From Desulforhopalus singaporensis (lineage in GTDB: Bacteria > Desulfobacterota > Desulfobulbia > Desulfobulbales > Desulfocapsaceae), in NCBI RefSeq assembly GCF_900104445.1, contig NZ_FNJI01000016.1:1-64000 (forward strand): DNA of 64,000 nt, in the 5' to 3' direction. This document shows positions 23,954 through 32,774 of the stretch, in pieces. A program made the translations under genes and the position numbers. The notes under the pieces were generated by a model. That model was not told where the DNA came from. It was given only the letters and a program-made list of their open reading frames with translations, and did no database searches. How positions within the stretch are numbered: position 1 is the first letter of the stretch; the number at the start of each line of letters is the position of its first letter.

Positions 23954-25522
23954 ATGTTTAAAAATGTAAGGTTGTTGGTGTTCCTCCCAACGTTTCTCGT
24001 CCTATCTGGTGGAATTGTCGCCAGTTTTATCGATCTTGACTCGTTTTTAAAAACGGTGACGGCCATCAACTCCTACCTGCTCGCCAACTGTGCCTGGTTC
24101 CTGTCGGGCATGAGCCTGATGATGGTGATCACGGCGCTGATAGTATACCTGTCTCCGTTGGGCAAAGTGCGGATCGGAGGCAATGACGCCGCTCCGCTGC
24201 TGTCTCTTCGTCAGCTGTTCAGCATCACTCTCTGCACCACCATAGCTGTAGGGGCACTCTTCTGGGCAACGGCGGAACCGCTCTATCATCTCCACAGTCC
24301 ACCCGCCTCTCTCGGTATAGACGCAAACAGCTCCCAGGCAAAGCTGTTCGCCATGGGCAACATTTTTCTCGAATGGGGCATTACTCCTTACGCAATCTAC
24401 GGCATTCCGTCCATCCTCTTCGCCATTCTTTTTTACAACTATAAAACTCCTTTTTCCGTCACCTCTCTTTTCTACCCCATTCTGGGAGATCGACTCGGCA
24501 ATGGCAATTCCGCACTCAGGCAGTTAATCGACTCCTTGTGTCTGTTTGCCCTGGTGGCAGGGATGGCATCGTCGCTCGGTACCGGCTCGATCACCCTTGC
24601 CGGCGCGTTGAAACAGATTTTCCCCCCGCTCGAAGGCTACAGCACCATCACCCTGGGCGCGGTAATGTTCGCCATCGTCATCTCTTTCGCGCTCTCAGCG
24701 GTCAGCGGACTGAAAAAAGGAATCGCCAGACTCTCTTCCATCAATACCTGGATCATGCTGGGCACCATAATATTCGTGTTTGTGTTTGGCCCAACCGTCC
24801 TTATACTCAATTTCGGCATTGAGTCTTTTGGCTATTACGCCAATAATTTCTTCAAACTCAGCCTGTTTACCGGAGCTGCCGCCAACGACCCGTGGCCCGG
24901 CTGGTGGCCGGTGTTTTACTGGGCGGTATGGTTTGCATGGGCGCCCATAACCTGCCTCTTTCTCGGCCGGCTGCTCAAAGGATACACCGTCCGCACCTCA
25001 ATGATCATGATCATCGTGCTGCCCGCCCTTTTCAGCATGACATGGATGACTATTCTCGGCACCACCGCAATGGAGGTTGATTCCGCCACCGGAAACTCCC
25101 TTAATGCGCTGCTCAATTCCAGCGGGATCGACGCGGTCCTTTATGAAACGTTCAAAAGCCTGCCGATCAGCGGCATAATGATCGTGGTCCTCTTTGTGGT
25201 CGGTTTTCTCAATTATGTAACTGCGGCGGATTCCAGCACCGATGCCATCAGCAATCTCTGCACCAGCGGTGTGTTCAGTGAAAACGTTGAGAGCGACATC
25301 AGCCTCCGTCAAAAAATAGTGTGGGCATGCATTATCGGCTTAACAGCCTTCATCATGGTTAACTACACCGGCCTCAAGGGCGTCAAGATGCTCGCAAATC
25401 TCGGCGGATTTCCCGCCGCCCTGATCTGCACAGTGGCCATGATCGCCCTGCTTAAACTGGTGTTTCTCGCCTCCCGTGCCGAAGCAGAACAGAAATCACC
25501 CATTGAACTGCCCAAACTGTAA
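23954..25522 (+). CDS. BCCT-family transporter (second copy)
   Basis: 522 residues, about 12 hydrophobic segments. Signatures: FWATAEPLYHLHSPPASLGI, FLEWGITPYAIYG and the aromatic stretch WWPVFYWAVWFAWAPIT. Only moderately similar to the BCCT protein at 11740-13317; it differs at the substrate-binding aromatic box (WFAWAP against WFLGYGP), so a different ligand is likely. Followed 71 bases later by a CocE/NonD-type hydrolase, with a hairpin between, and then by a convergent LysR gene. Import of a betaine or carnitine-like ester later cleaved by the hydrolase would fit, but is a guess. Confidence 0.9.
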   Translation: MFKNVRLLVFLPTFLVLSGGIVASFIDLDSFLKTVTAINSYLLANCAWFLSGMSLMMVITALIVYLSPLGKVRIGGNDAAPLLSLRQLFSITLCTTIAVGALFWATAEPLYHLHSPPASLGIDANSSQAKLFAMGNIFLEWGITPYAIYGIPSILFAILFYNYKTPFSVTSLFYPILGDRLGNGNSALRQLIDSLCLFALVAGMASSLGTGSITLAGALKQIFPPLEGYSTITLGAVMFAIVISFALSAVSGLKKGIARLSSINTWIMLGTIIFVFVFGPTVLILNFGIESFGYYANNFFKLSLFTGAAANDPWPGWWPVFYWAVWFAWAPITCLFLGRLLKGYTVRTSMIMIIVLPALFSMTWMTILGTTAMEVDSATGNSLNALLNSSGIDAVLYETFKSLPISGIMIVVLFVVGFLNYVTAADSSTDAISNLCTSGVFSENVESDISLRQKIVWACIIGLTAFIMVNYTGLKGVKMLANLGGFPAALICTVAMIALLKLVFLASRAEAEQKSPIELPKL

Positions 25523-25546
25523 TCACAGACTCTTGAAACCTGTGAT
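25522..25546 (+). other. Hairpin between BCCT and hydrolase genes
   Basis: ATCACAG and CTGTGAT form a 7-bp stem around an 11-base loop immediately after the transporter stop. There is no proper T-run (CTTGATTT follows), so it may attenuate or stabilise the transcript and not end it. Confidence 0.4.
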
Positions 25547-25593
25547 CTTGATTTGCCAGGTGAGTGGATAACCCCAAAAGGAACAGTGTAAAA

Positions 25594-27630
25594 ATGGCTT
25601 TAGTAACTGCAATTGACCGAACGAAAGTGGTCGACGATTTTCCATGCGAAGTAAGGGAAATTGAAAATATGTTCATCCCGCTGCCCGACGGAACCCGGCT
25701 TGCTGCCCGTATCTGGATGCCGGTAGACGCTGAGATACGGCCCGTTCCGGCTATTCTCGAATACCTTCCCTACAGGAAAAGGGATGGCACCGCAGCCCGG
25801 GACGAATTGACCCACCCCTACCTTGCCGGTCACGGATATGCGTGTGTCCGGGTCGATATCAGGGGGTATGGAGAATCCGACGGGACCATGATGGAAGAGT
25901 ATGATCGCCGGGAACAGGCCGACGCGATCGATGTGATCAACTGGATCGCCAGCCAGCCCTGGTGCGACGGCAACCTCGGCATGTGGGGTATTTCCTGGGG
26001 CGGCTTTAATGCCCTGCAGGTTGCGGCCCTGCGGCCCGAACAGCTGAAAGCAATCATATCGATCTGCTCAACCGACGATCGTTTTTTAGATGACATCCAC
26101 TACCATAACGGGTGCCTCCTGAACGAGAATATCGGGTGGGCGGGGACCATGCTCAGTTACTCGGCCTTTGCCCCCGATCCCTTGCTGGTAGGCGACTCCT
26201 GGCGGAACATGTGGCTGTCAAGGCTTGAACACATGCCGCTGCACGCCACCACCTGGATGCAACATGACCGCAAAAACGAATACTGGAAGAACGGTTCCAT
26301 CAGCGAGGACTACGGCGCTATACAGGCGGGCGTCTATCTGGTGGGTGGCTGGTGGGATGCCTACCACACGCCGCTGATGCGGATGATCGAACACCTCAAG
26401 GCCCCGAAAAAAGCGTTGATCGGTCCCTGGGCACATAAATACCCGCATTTTGCAACTCCGGATCCGGCCATCGGGTTTTTACAGGAGTCGCTGAGGTGGT
26501 GGGACTACTGGCTCAAGGGTATCGACACCAAAATCATGGACGAGCCCACCGTCACGATCTACATGCAGGAGTCGCTGCCGCCGGCTGCAAGCTACCCGGA
26601 AAGGCCGGGATTCTGGATTCGGGAAACCAGCTGGCCGACGGAAAATGTCGACAACAACCGTTTTTACCTGGGAATCGACAAGTTGCTTTCTGAGCCTGCG
26701 GCAGGACAGGTAACGGTAGATTCCCCGGAAACCGTCGGGGCGGCATCGGGAGAATATTGCGTCATCTGGCTCGGTCCCGAATATCCTACCGACCAGCGCC
26801 GCGACGATGCCTTTTCCACCATATTCACCTCTGAACCGCTGCGCGACGATTACCATATCCTGGGTGCACCGGTACTCGAATTTACGGTTGCTTCGGACAA
26901 GCCGGTGGCAAAAATGGCCTTTCGTCTCAACGATGTCTTTCCCGACGGCCGCACCGCCCGCATCACCTACAGTGTCTGCAACCTGTGCATGCGCGACAGC
27001 ATGGAGGAACCCGAGTATCTGGTTCCGGGACAGACCTACAGGGTGCGGATAAAGATGGATGACATCGGGTACATTGTCCCGGCGGGACACCGGCTGCGCG
27101 TTTCCATGTCCGACAGCTACTGGCCGCTGATATGGCCGTCGCCGGAGTCGACCAGATTAACGATCGATCTGCAGAATGCATTCTTAGACCTTCCCTGCCA
27201 TAACAATAAAACCAGGGTCGACAAGGACCCGTTCGACCAGCCGGTAAGTGCTCCGCCCATTGAACTGGAGGTTTTAAGGGAAGGGGTCAGTTCAAGAAAA
27301 ACCGTTGAAGACGCGTACACCGGAACGGTCACCACCGAGATCTTCGACGACTTCGGCAAGCTGCGCTATGCGGATCACGGCCTGGAGGTTGACCAGGTTG
27401 CACAGGAACGCTACGCGATAGTTCCCGACGACCCGACTTCTGCTGAAGTCGAGACCTCGTGGACCCACACCGTCTCCAGGGATGACTGGCACTACCGTGT
27501 TAAAAGCAACCAGAAGTTGCGCTGCGACAAACATTTTTTCTATCTCGACGCCGAGCAGGTCGCGTGGGAAGGTGAAAACGAGGTCCACCGTAAATCATGG
27601 TCTGAAAAAATCGACAGGAGATTCCAGTAG
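25594..27630 (+). CDS. CocE/NonD-family serine hydrolase (X-Pro dipeptidyl-peptidase-like)
   Basis: 678 residues from ATG 25594. N-terminal alpha/beta hydrolase with VRVDIRGYGESDG, nucleophile Ser in GMWGISWGGFNALQ (about residue 134), Asp in VGGWWDAYHTPL and His in GPWAHKYPH; C-terminal jelly-roll domain (VSMSDSYWPLIWPSPESTRL), the layout of cocaine esterase, alpha-amino-acid ester hydrolases and X-Pro dipeptidyl-peptidases. No signal peptide, so cytoplasmic. Likely co-transcribed with the BCCT transporter. It would hydrolyse an ester or amide bond, plausibly of an imported compound. Confidence 0.9.
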   Translation: MALVTAIDRTKVVDDFPCEVREIENMFIPLPDGTRLAARIWMPVDAEIRPVPAILEYLPYRKRDGTAARDELTHPYLAGHGYACVRVDIRGYGESDGTMMEEYDRREQADAIDVINWIASQPWCDGNLGMWGISWGGFNALQVAALRPEQLKAIISICSTDDRFLDDIHYHNGCLLNENIGWAGTMLSYSAFAPDPLLVGDSWRNMWLSRLEHMPLHATTWMQHDRKNEYWKNGSISEDYGAIQAGVYLVGGWWDAYHTPLMRMIEHLKAPKKALIGPWAHKYPHFATPDPAIGFLQESLRWWDYWLKGIDTKIMDEPTVTIYMQESLPPAASYPERPGFWIRETSWPTENVDNNRFYLGIDKLLSEPAAGQVTVDSPETVGAASGEYCVIWLGPEYPTDQRRDDAFSTIFTSEPLRDDYHILGAPVLEFTVASDKPVAKMAFRLNDVFPDGRTARITYSVCNLCMRDSMEEPEYLVPGQTYRVRIKMDDIGYIVPAGHRLRVSMSDSYWPLIWPSPESTRLTIDLQNAFLDLPCHNNKTRVDKDPFDQPVSAPPIELEVLREGVSSRKTVEDAYTGTVTTEIFDDFGKLRYADHGLEVDQVAQERYAIVPDDPTSAEVETSWTHTVSRDDWHYRVKSNQKLRCDKHFFYLDAEQVAWEGENEVHRKSWSEKIDRRFQ

Positions 27631-27719
27631 CAGGTGTTATTGCGCTCTCAGCCATCTGTCCGCAGATATCCTTGACAAAATGATCTGTTGAGGAGATATG
27701 CGGCCCGGACTGCTCCGTG

Positions 27720-27749
27720 GAGCTTGCCGTGATGCTATGCGGCAAGCTC
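27720..27749. other. T-less 10-bp hairpin at convergent gene ends
   Basis: GAGCTTGCCG and CGGCAAGCTC flank a 10-base loop at the 3' end of the LysR gene, overlapping its stop codon. Neither strand has a T-run after the stem. It could be a weak bidirectional terminator or a 3'-end stabiliser. Confidence 0.45.
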
Positions 27750-28637
27750 GTCATTCACCCAGCTAAAGAAAATCCTGGTCAAGCCGGAGTCGGCCATTTT
27801 CGATTCAGACAGATAGAAGCTGCCAAACCGCCGGCTCTTCGGCTGGTACAGCGCAACCAGCTTCTTCTCCCTGATCAGGTCCTGTACGTGCCAATCCCAG
27901 GCCAGGGCTATGCCGCAATCACGAACCGCCGCCTCTATTATGAGGGTCTGTTCCGTCAGATAGAGCACCGAGCGGGGTGCTCTGTACTCAATACCTTCAC
28001 GCCTGGCCCAGGTTTCCCATGTTTCCCAGTTGTCCACCCAGTTTTCCATCATCAGCAGGGGATAGTCCCAGATCTGTTCGACCTCTAATATTTCTCCGTG
28101 CCGCCGTAGAAAGCCAGGACTGCATACCGGGAAAATTCTCTCCTTGAACAGCCGATGCCACCCCGAATGCCCTTCAGGCTCGGTACTGTAGAAAAAAGCC
28201 AGGTCATAGTCACTTGCGCTGCACTTCTCCGCATGATCGTCGATGGTAAGACTGAGTGCGATTTCCGGGTGCAGTTGCTGAAATCGATTGAGCCGAGGCA
28301 TCAGCCAGAATGTGGAAAAACAGGGGCCGGCGACTATCCTGAGACGGTTTCGGCTAGCCTGCCGGGTGCAACCGGCGTCGACCGTTGCCAGAGAAATATC
28401 GATCAGGGCTTCCCGGATCCTGTCAGCATAGTCTGTACCTATCGCAGTCAACTCAAGTTTACGGTGGGTTCTTACAAACAGATCATTACCGAGAAAATCC
28501 TCCAGGTGACGGACCTGTCTGCTGACCGCGGCCTGGGTTACGCAAAGTTCTTCTGCCGCTATGGTGAAACTGCGAAACCGGGCGGCAGCTTCAAACATGA
28601 CCAGGCTGTTGAGAGGAGGAAGCTTTTTGCTCAACAT
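27735..28637 (-). CDS. LysR-family regulator (GcvA-like)
   Basis: 300 residues. N-terminal helix-turn-helix FEAAARFRSFTIAAEELCVT then QAAVSRQVRHLEDFLGNDLF and the linker helix; periplasmic-binding-like C-terminal domain (LRIVAGPCFSTFWLMPRLNR; DYDLAFFYSTEPEGHSGWHR; RDCGIALAWDWHVQDL). The PPLNSLVMFEAAAR start is typical of the GcvA/AmpR branch. Convergent with the CocE-like hydrolase gene; may regulate the transporter-hydrolase pair or the rightward gene at 28982. The last codons are part of a 10-bp stem (27720-27749) lacking a T-run. Confidence 0.9.
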   Translation of the reverse strand: MLSKKLPPLNSLVMFEAAARFRSFTIAAEELCVTQAAVSRQVRHLEDFLGNDLFVRTHRKLELTAIGTDYADRIREALIDISLATVDAGCTRQASRNRLRIVAGPCFSTFWLMPRLNRFQQLHPEIALSLTIDDHAEKCSASDYDLAFFYSTEPEGHSGWHRLFKERIFPVCSPGFLRRHGEILEVEQIWDYPLLMMENWVDNWETWETWARREGIEYRAPRSVLYLTEQTLIIEAAVRDCGIALAWDWHVQDLIREKKLVALYQPKSRRFGSFYLSESKMADSGLTRIFFSWVNDELAA

Positions 28638-28981
28638 ATTAAGATCTGCTCCTTTAATCGGTAGTTGCGGGTATCACTTCTTGCCGGGATAGTCAAATAT
28701 GGAGAACCGGTCCTTTTTGCAGCAACCCCGACAACGTTTACGGTCCAAGGCAGCTGGCGCAACAGCGGCAGGCGCCGATTATTCCTGCCTGAGAAAAGGT
28801 ATAATAGAATATTTTTAAACACCACAGAAAAAAAGGTGCCAAAATAGATCCTGTGAGTTAATGCATATTATTACAGTACCTTTGCGCCGTCAGCCGCTGC
28901 GTTTTTTTAAACCGCAGCCGTTTTTTTTAGAGGTGGTGCAGAGGGCGGCCACCAGGGAGTTAAACAAGAGGAGAATTGACG
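28638..28981. other. Intergenic promoter region
   Basis: 344 bases between the divergent LysR and carboxymuconolactone-decarboxylase-like genes. AT-rich in the middle. No RNA gene or operator recognised. Ends with AGAGGAG, the ribosome site of the following gene. Confidence 0.5.
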
Positions 28982-29305
28982 ATGAGAATGTTAGCCGAGT
29001 TTTTTCCTGAATTCACTGAAATGCTTGATGAGATGGATGCCCTTTACGCCAGCCGGAAAAGCATCGACGAAAAAACCTACCAGTTTATCTGTTTTGCCCT
29101 CTCCATCAAGGGCCGGTCCAAGCCCTGTGTCCTGAAACATTTCCAGGGAGCCCTGGAAGCCGGGGCCACGGTCAAGGAGCTGGCCTACATTCTTGCCCTT
29201 ACCATGCGCGAATCCGCGGGCGCCGACGATTGCTGGACCCACGACGTGCTGGGAGAATGGCAGCAGATCATTGCCGGTAATATAAAGTGTGACTGCCAAA
29301 AATAA
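28982..29305 (+). CDS. Carboxymuconolactone decarboxylase (AhpD)-like protein
   Basis: 107 residues from ATG 28982 (ribosome site AGAGGAG); a TTG six bases earlier is less likely. The pattern GRSKPCVLKHFQGALEAGAT followed by ELAYILALTMRESAG is that of the CMD/AhpD fold. The catalytic CxxCxxxH motif is altered to SxxCxxxH: the first Cys is Ser, so a thiol-disulfide cycle is unlikely. Followed 75 bases later by a small coiled-coil protein. Function unknown. Confidence 0.8.
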   Translation: MRMLAEFFPEFTEMLDEMDALYASRKSIDEKTYQFICFALSIKGRSKPCVLKHFQGALEAGATVKELAYILALTMRESAGADDCWTHDVLGEWQQIIAGNIKCDCQK

Positions 29306-29380
29306 ATATAGCGACACCTGGCATATCCGGTATCAAGGCGATAGAGCGGGAGCCAGGCTATTACAGCCAAGGAGGATGAC

Positions 29381-29788
29381 GTGGATGCATACAACGAAGC
29401 CCACCTCTTTACCGCCGCGGTAAGGGTTTTGACCCATACAACCAGGCAGGCCCCTTCCCTTGAGGATGTCTGCACGCTTCTGGAAATTTCTCTTGAGTCG
29501 GGGCATGCCCTCTACCGGTCGCTGCGGAAGCAGGCTATTATCGAGGGAATCGAAGACCCGTTCTCAATCAGGCTCTCGATTGGCGATCATCGCAGAATTG
29601 AAGATATCCCGAAACAGGAAGCACAGAAACAGACCCTGGCCGACGAACTGCGCAACTTTAAGAACAAAAAAAGTGATATAGATGAAAAATTTGCCGCCCT
29701 GCAACGAAGCAGCGAGAAAAAAAAGCTCGACCTGGCAGCCGACATTGAGGCCAGGTTCAAGCAAGAACTGAAAAAAAGGACCAGCTAA
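29381..29788 (+). CDS. Hypothetical protein with C-terminal coiled coil
   Basis: 135 residues from a GTG with ribosome site AAGGAGG five bases upstream. The N-terminal 60 residues are helical (LFTAAVRVLTHTTRQAPSLE, DVCTLLEISLESGHALYRSL) and could be a winged-helix-like fold; from about residue 75 on it is strongly charged and coiled-coil-like (LADELRNFKNKKSDIDEKFA, KKKLDLAADIEARFKQELKK). No family recognised. It may form an operon with the preceding CMD-like gene. Confidence 0.65.
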   Translation: MDAYNEAHLFTAAVRVLTHTTRQAPSLEDVCTLLEISLESGHALYRSLRKQAIIEGIEDPFSIRLSIGDHRRIEDIPKQEAQKQTLADELRNFKNKKSDIDEKFAALQRSSEKKKLDLAADIEARFKQELKKRTS

Positions 29789-29880
29789 GGCAGTTCATCC
29801 GTGGGGTCATGGTGAGGCGGTTAAAGAGTCTGGCCGACTCAAATGGTTTTTAACTATTTTCGGCAAAAACGCCGCGGTGG

Positions 29881-30936
29881 TCACCAGGGATGGAATCCTG
29901 TCCGCTGCGCACTGTTTTCGTAGAACAGCAGCAGCTTTTTTTTCTGCTGTTCATCCAGCCCGGCAAAGGACGAACTGGCAAGCAGGCCAAGCCGTGCCTT
30001 TTCATGGCACCCTTCAGCGACCGAGACCGGAAAAGTCCGCCAGCCGATGCCTTCTGCATCCAGGGTCAACATGACATAACGCAGCGGATAGGTGTTAATC
30101 GAAGGCACCACAAAATACGGCACCCCGTTGCGACATTGAAAACGCAGGCCTATATGGCGATGCCCGGAGATCACCATCGCTACCTTGTGACGGTATTTTT
30201 CCAGTATCCGCCGTACATCGGCCGAATTGTCCAGGCTGTACCACCGGCCCTTCTGCGAATTGCCGTCATCCCCCCAATGCAACAGACTGTGGTGGACCAT
30301 GACAATACACCTCCGGGTTGCCTGCTGCAGCTCGTGAGCGAGAAAAGCCAGCTGCTGCTGCGGCAGAACCCCTCCCCACCCGATCTTTTCCTCCCGCAGA
30401 CAACCGTCGAGGCCTATCACCCGCAGCCCGGCGGCGGACATCTTTTGCGACCAGTACAATTTCCCGGTATCGTCATAGCCGTGACCGGTAAAGGCGCCGA
30501 CGAACTCGGCACTTGAAAGGTAATTGAACCCCCTGCGCAAACGGCTCCGGTCGGCGGGAATGTAGTCATGATTTCCGGATACAACAAGATAAGGACAATG
30601 GAGCCGGTCAAGAACAGCTTTGGCCCGATCAAGGTTTTCCTGCTCACCGTCTGCAAGCAGATCCCCCGGAACCAGCACCAGGTCCGGTTCTTTTTCATTC
30701 AAAACAGCGACCGTTGTCGTTAGTCCGGAAACACTTGACGCGCCAAGCCGCCAGCCGTCTTCTCCCCTGATATCGACATGGGGATCGCCGATGACTCCGA
30801 TTTTTATCCGCTTTGTTAGCGGTGCCAGCTCCTGTTCCACAGGATGCGGGCAGTTTGTGCAGCCTTGGGCAACCATTGACAGAAAACCTGTAATTCCTGT
30901 TTGCATCGCTACTCTTCTGGAGAATCGCAGAGTCAT
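29881..30936 (-). CDS. Calcineurin-like metallophosphoesterase, exported or lipid-anchored
   Basis: 351 residues. Complete metallophosphoesterase motif set: GDPHVD, GDLLADG, GNHDY, HHSLLHW and GHRHIGL, giving the two-metal site. The N-terminus RFSRRVAMQTGITGFLSMVA-QGC has a twin Arg, a hydrophobic stretch and a Cys, suggesting Tat export and/or lipoprotein processing at the Cys. Phosphate ester hydrolysis in the periplasm is likely; the substrate is unknown. The start is uncertain, since no ribosome site is obvious; ATG 30906 is an alternative. No neighbour points to a pathway. A gap of 278 bases separates it from the divergent VanZ-like gene. Confidence 0.85.
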   Translation of the reverse strand: MTLRFSRRVAMQTGITGFLSMVAQGCTNCPHPVEQELAPLTKRIKIGVIGDPHVDIRGEDGWRLGASSVSGLTTTVAVLNEKEPDLVLVPGDLLADGEQENLDRAKAVLDRLHCPYLVVSGNHDYIPADRSRLRRGFNYLSSAEFVGAFTGHGYDDTGKLYWSQKMSAAGLRVIGLDGCLREEKIGWGGVLPQQQLAFLAHELQQATRRCIVMVHHSLLHWGDDGNSQKGRWYSLDNSADVRRILEKYRHKVAMVISGHRHIGLRFQCRNGVPYFVVPSINTYPLRYVMLTLDAEGIGWRTFPVSVAEGCHEKARLGLLASSSFAGLDEQQKKKLLLFYENSAQRTGFHPW

Positions 30937-31214
30937 TTCGGTATTATGAGGATCGACCTCGGGTCATATTGACATTGCATCGTCACCGCCTGATACAACA
31001 CAGGGTATCACAGATGTTGCCATGATTCAATGCAACAACCCGGTATCATATTACAATCACAAAGAAAACCACTTTTACACAAAAGGTCCGGGCGAAAATT
31101 AAAAACAGCAGCGAGCCCCAGGCAAGAAAGTGGTTTGCAAACGGACAAAGGGCAGGTAACATGAAGCCATAATTAAGCCAATCCTTCACGTCATCCTCCA
31201 ACACACCAGGTTAC

Positions 31215-32063
31215 ATGGCAGGTTCGGTCCATCTCCCCGTTCGTCGACACACTCTTCGTCTTATTCTCCTGCACTGCGGCTGTGCCGCCAGCGTCGCAAT
31301 TTTCGTCAACCTCTATTCGCTCTATTTTTTCTTAAGAACACATCTGGGCACGCATTTTATTTATGCATCTCCAATGCTGGCTCCCCTCGTCCTCCTCCTG
31401 CTGCTGCTCTACCTCTGGCTGCGGAACAGACGGGAAACACGCCGGGTCATCAGGTGGCGATGGATTGCGGCGGGACTGGGAGCAGCCGCTCTAGGCCTTG
31501 TCCTCCCTGATCCGGCGTTTGCGGCCAAGCGCATCCACGTGACCGAATACATGCTGCTGTCACTGCTTGTCCGCCTGACGCTGTCACATCGTCAATCCGG
31601 GACCATGCTGCTGCTCTGCTCCTGGCTTGTGACCAGCCTGCTCGGCATTCATGATGAGATCCTCCAGGGAATTCACCCGGCCAGGACCTGCGGTTTAATG
31701 GATATCCTGGTCAACACCCTTGGCGCTCTGGCCGGAAGTTTCATCTGGCACGGGATCGACCTGTCCTGTGCACAAGACAACGTCAAGGCCAAAACCGATG
31801 GAGTGACCTGTTACCTGCTGCTCTATTTTCTGTGGCTGGCCCTCGGCTCTGTATTGCTGGCGATACCGATAACAGCCTGTGAAAACATCGACATTCCGTT
31901 GTGGACCATGCTGCCGCTTGCGGCGGTTATGGTATTTTTCTTCTGTCTCAAGGCAATGTACGGGGGCCGGCCCGGTCATGGGACAGACAGTGTAAGCTAC
32001 TACGGGTTTTGCCTGCTCCTCTATCCTCCGCTGATCAATGGGTTTGAAATATCTTTTTTTTAG
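31215..32063 (+). CDS. VanZ-like membrane protein
   Basis: 282 residues with seven or so hydrophobic segments. The VanZ-like pattern is visible: KRIHVTEYMLLSLLVRLTLS, then GIHDEILQGIHPARTCGLMD and ILVNTLGALAGSFIW (the DE..Q....R....D...N..GA..G signature). Its end overlaps the next gene by 26 bases. VanZ-like proteins are poorly understood; some influence glycopeptide or envelope properties. It is followed by two membrane-anchored proteins of unknown function, likely one operon. Confidence 0.75.
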   Translation: MAGSVHLPVRRHTLRLILLHCGCAASVAIFVNLYSLYFFLRTHLGTHFIYASPMLAPLVLLLLLLYLWLRNRRETRRVIRWRWIAAGLGAAALGLVLPDPAFAAKRIHVTEYMLLSLLVRLTLSHRQSGTMLLLCSWLVTSLLGIHDEILQGIHPARTCGLMDILVNTLGALAGSFIWHGIDLSCAQDNVKAKTDGVTCYLLLYFLWLALGSVLLAIPITACENIDIPLWTMLPLAAVMVFFFCLKAMYGGRPGHGTDSVSYYGFCLLLYPPLINGFEISFF

Positions 32064-32712
32064 TGCCGTCTGCTTTGCACTCTTTGCTCTTCTGGTATAC
32101 CAGGTCCGCAATGACCTGGTCCGCAGCGGGCAACTGCGCGGTATTGTGATCATCGTCGATACCCACCAGTCCGGCCCCGGTCCGGGCGCAGTCCCCGCAT
32201 CTCTTGCAGGACTTATCAACCGTCTCAAGACCAGGGGATATGTAATCGGCGCAACTCCCGGTACAGCAACATTTCCCGCCGCCGCTCCAATCGAGCCTGT
32301 TGCCGACACAGAGGTTGGACCTTTGCTCTTTATCGCCAAAAAACAAAAGGATAACACCCCGTTTCTGTTGTTCTGCAGCCCCCCTTCAAGCGGCGGTTCG
32401 GCCATGAAGGAGTTTGACAGGTGGTTTGACAGTTTGTGGAACCTGTACCGCAGCGGCGGGCTCTACCGCAACAGTTTTCTTGCCGTCATAAAGGACAGCC
32501 AAACCCCGTGGAGCGACCGGCTGCTCATAAACCGCCCAGTCACGGGACCGTTCCGTAAAGACGACCCGCCACAGGGCGACTGGCTGGTGTGGCTTCCACC
32601 CCATATATCACGTGACAACAGTTGGTCTGCAGAAAGAACCGTTTCCTGGCATGACATCACGGACACGCTGTTGGCACTTTTTGACGTGGAAACGGATGCG
32701 GCAGGCAACTGA
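32038..32712 (+). CDS. Hypothetical membrane-anchored protein, operon with VanZ-like gene
   Basis: 224 residues; one N-terminal hydrophobic helix (YLFFSAVCFALFALLVY) then an extracytoplasmic domain of about 200 residues (GIVIIVDTHQSGPGPGAVPA; LARFDVET-type end). LIINRPVTGPF-like stretches, a conserved-looking SWHDITDTLLALFDV and HISRDNSW vaguely recall alkaline-phosphatase/sulfatase-fold enzymes, but no metal-ligand set is present. Starts 26 bases before the end of the VanZ-like gene in another frame, so translation is probably coupled. No family assigned. Confidence 0.65.
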   Translation: MGLKYLFFSAVCFALFALLVYQVRNDLVRSGQLRGIVIIVDTHQSGPGPGAVPASLAGLINRLKTRGYVIGATPGTATFPAAAPIEPVADTEVGPLLFIAKKQKDNTPFLLFCSPPSSGGSAMKEFDRWFDSLWNLYRSGGLYRNSFLAVIKDSQTPWSDRLLINRPVTGPFRKDDPPQGDWLVWLPPHISRDNSWSAERTVSWHDITDTLLALFDVETDAAGN

Positions 32713-32774
32713 ACAGATCGTTTGCCTCTTACCCGGAGAGCAGCCATATTGACATCAAGGAGCATACAGCTTTC

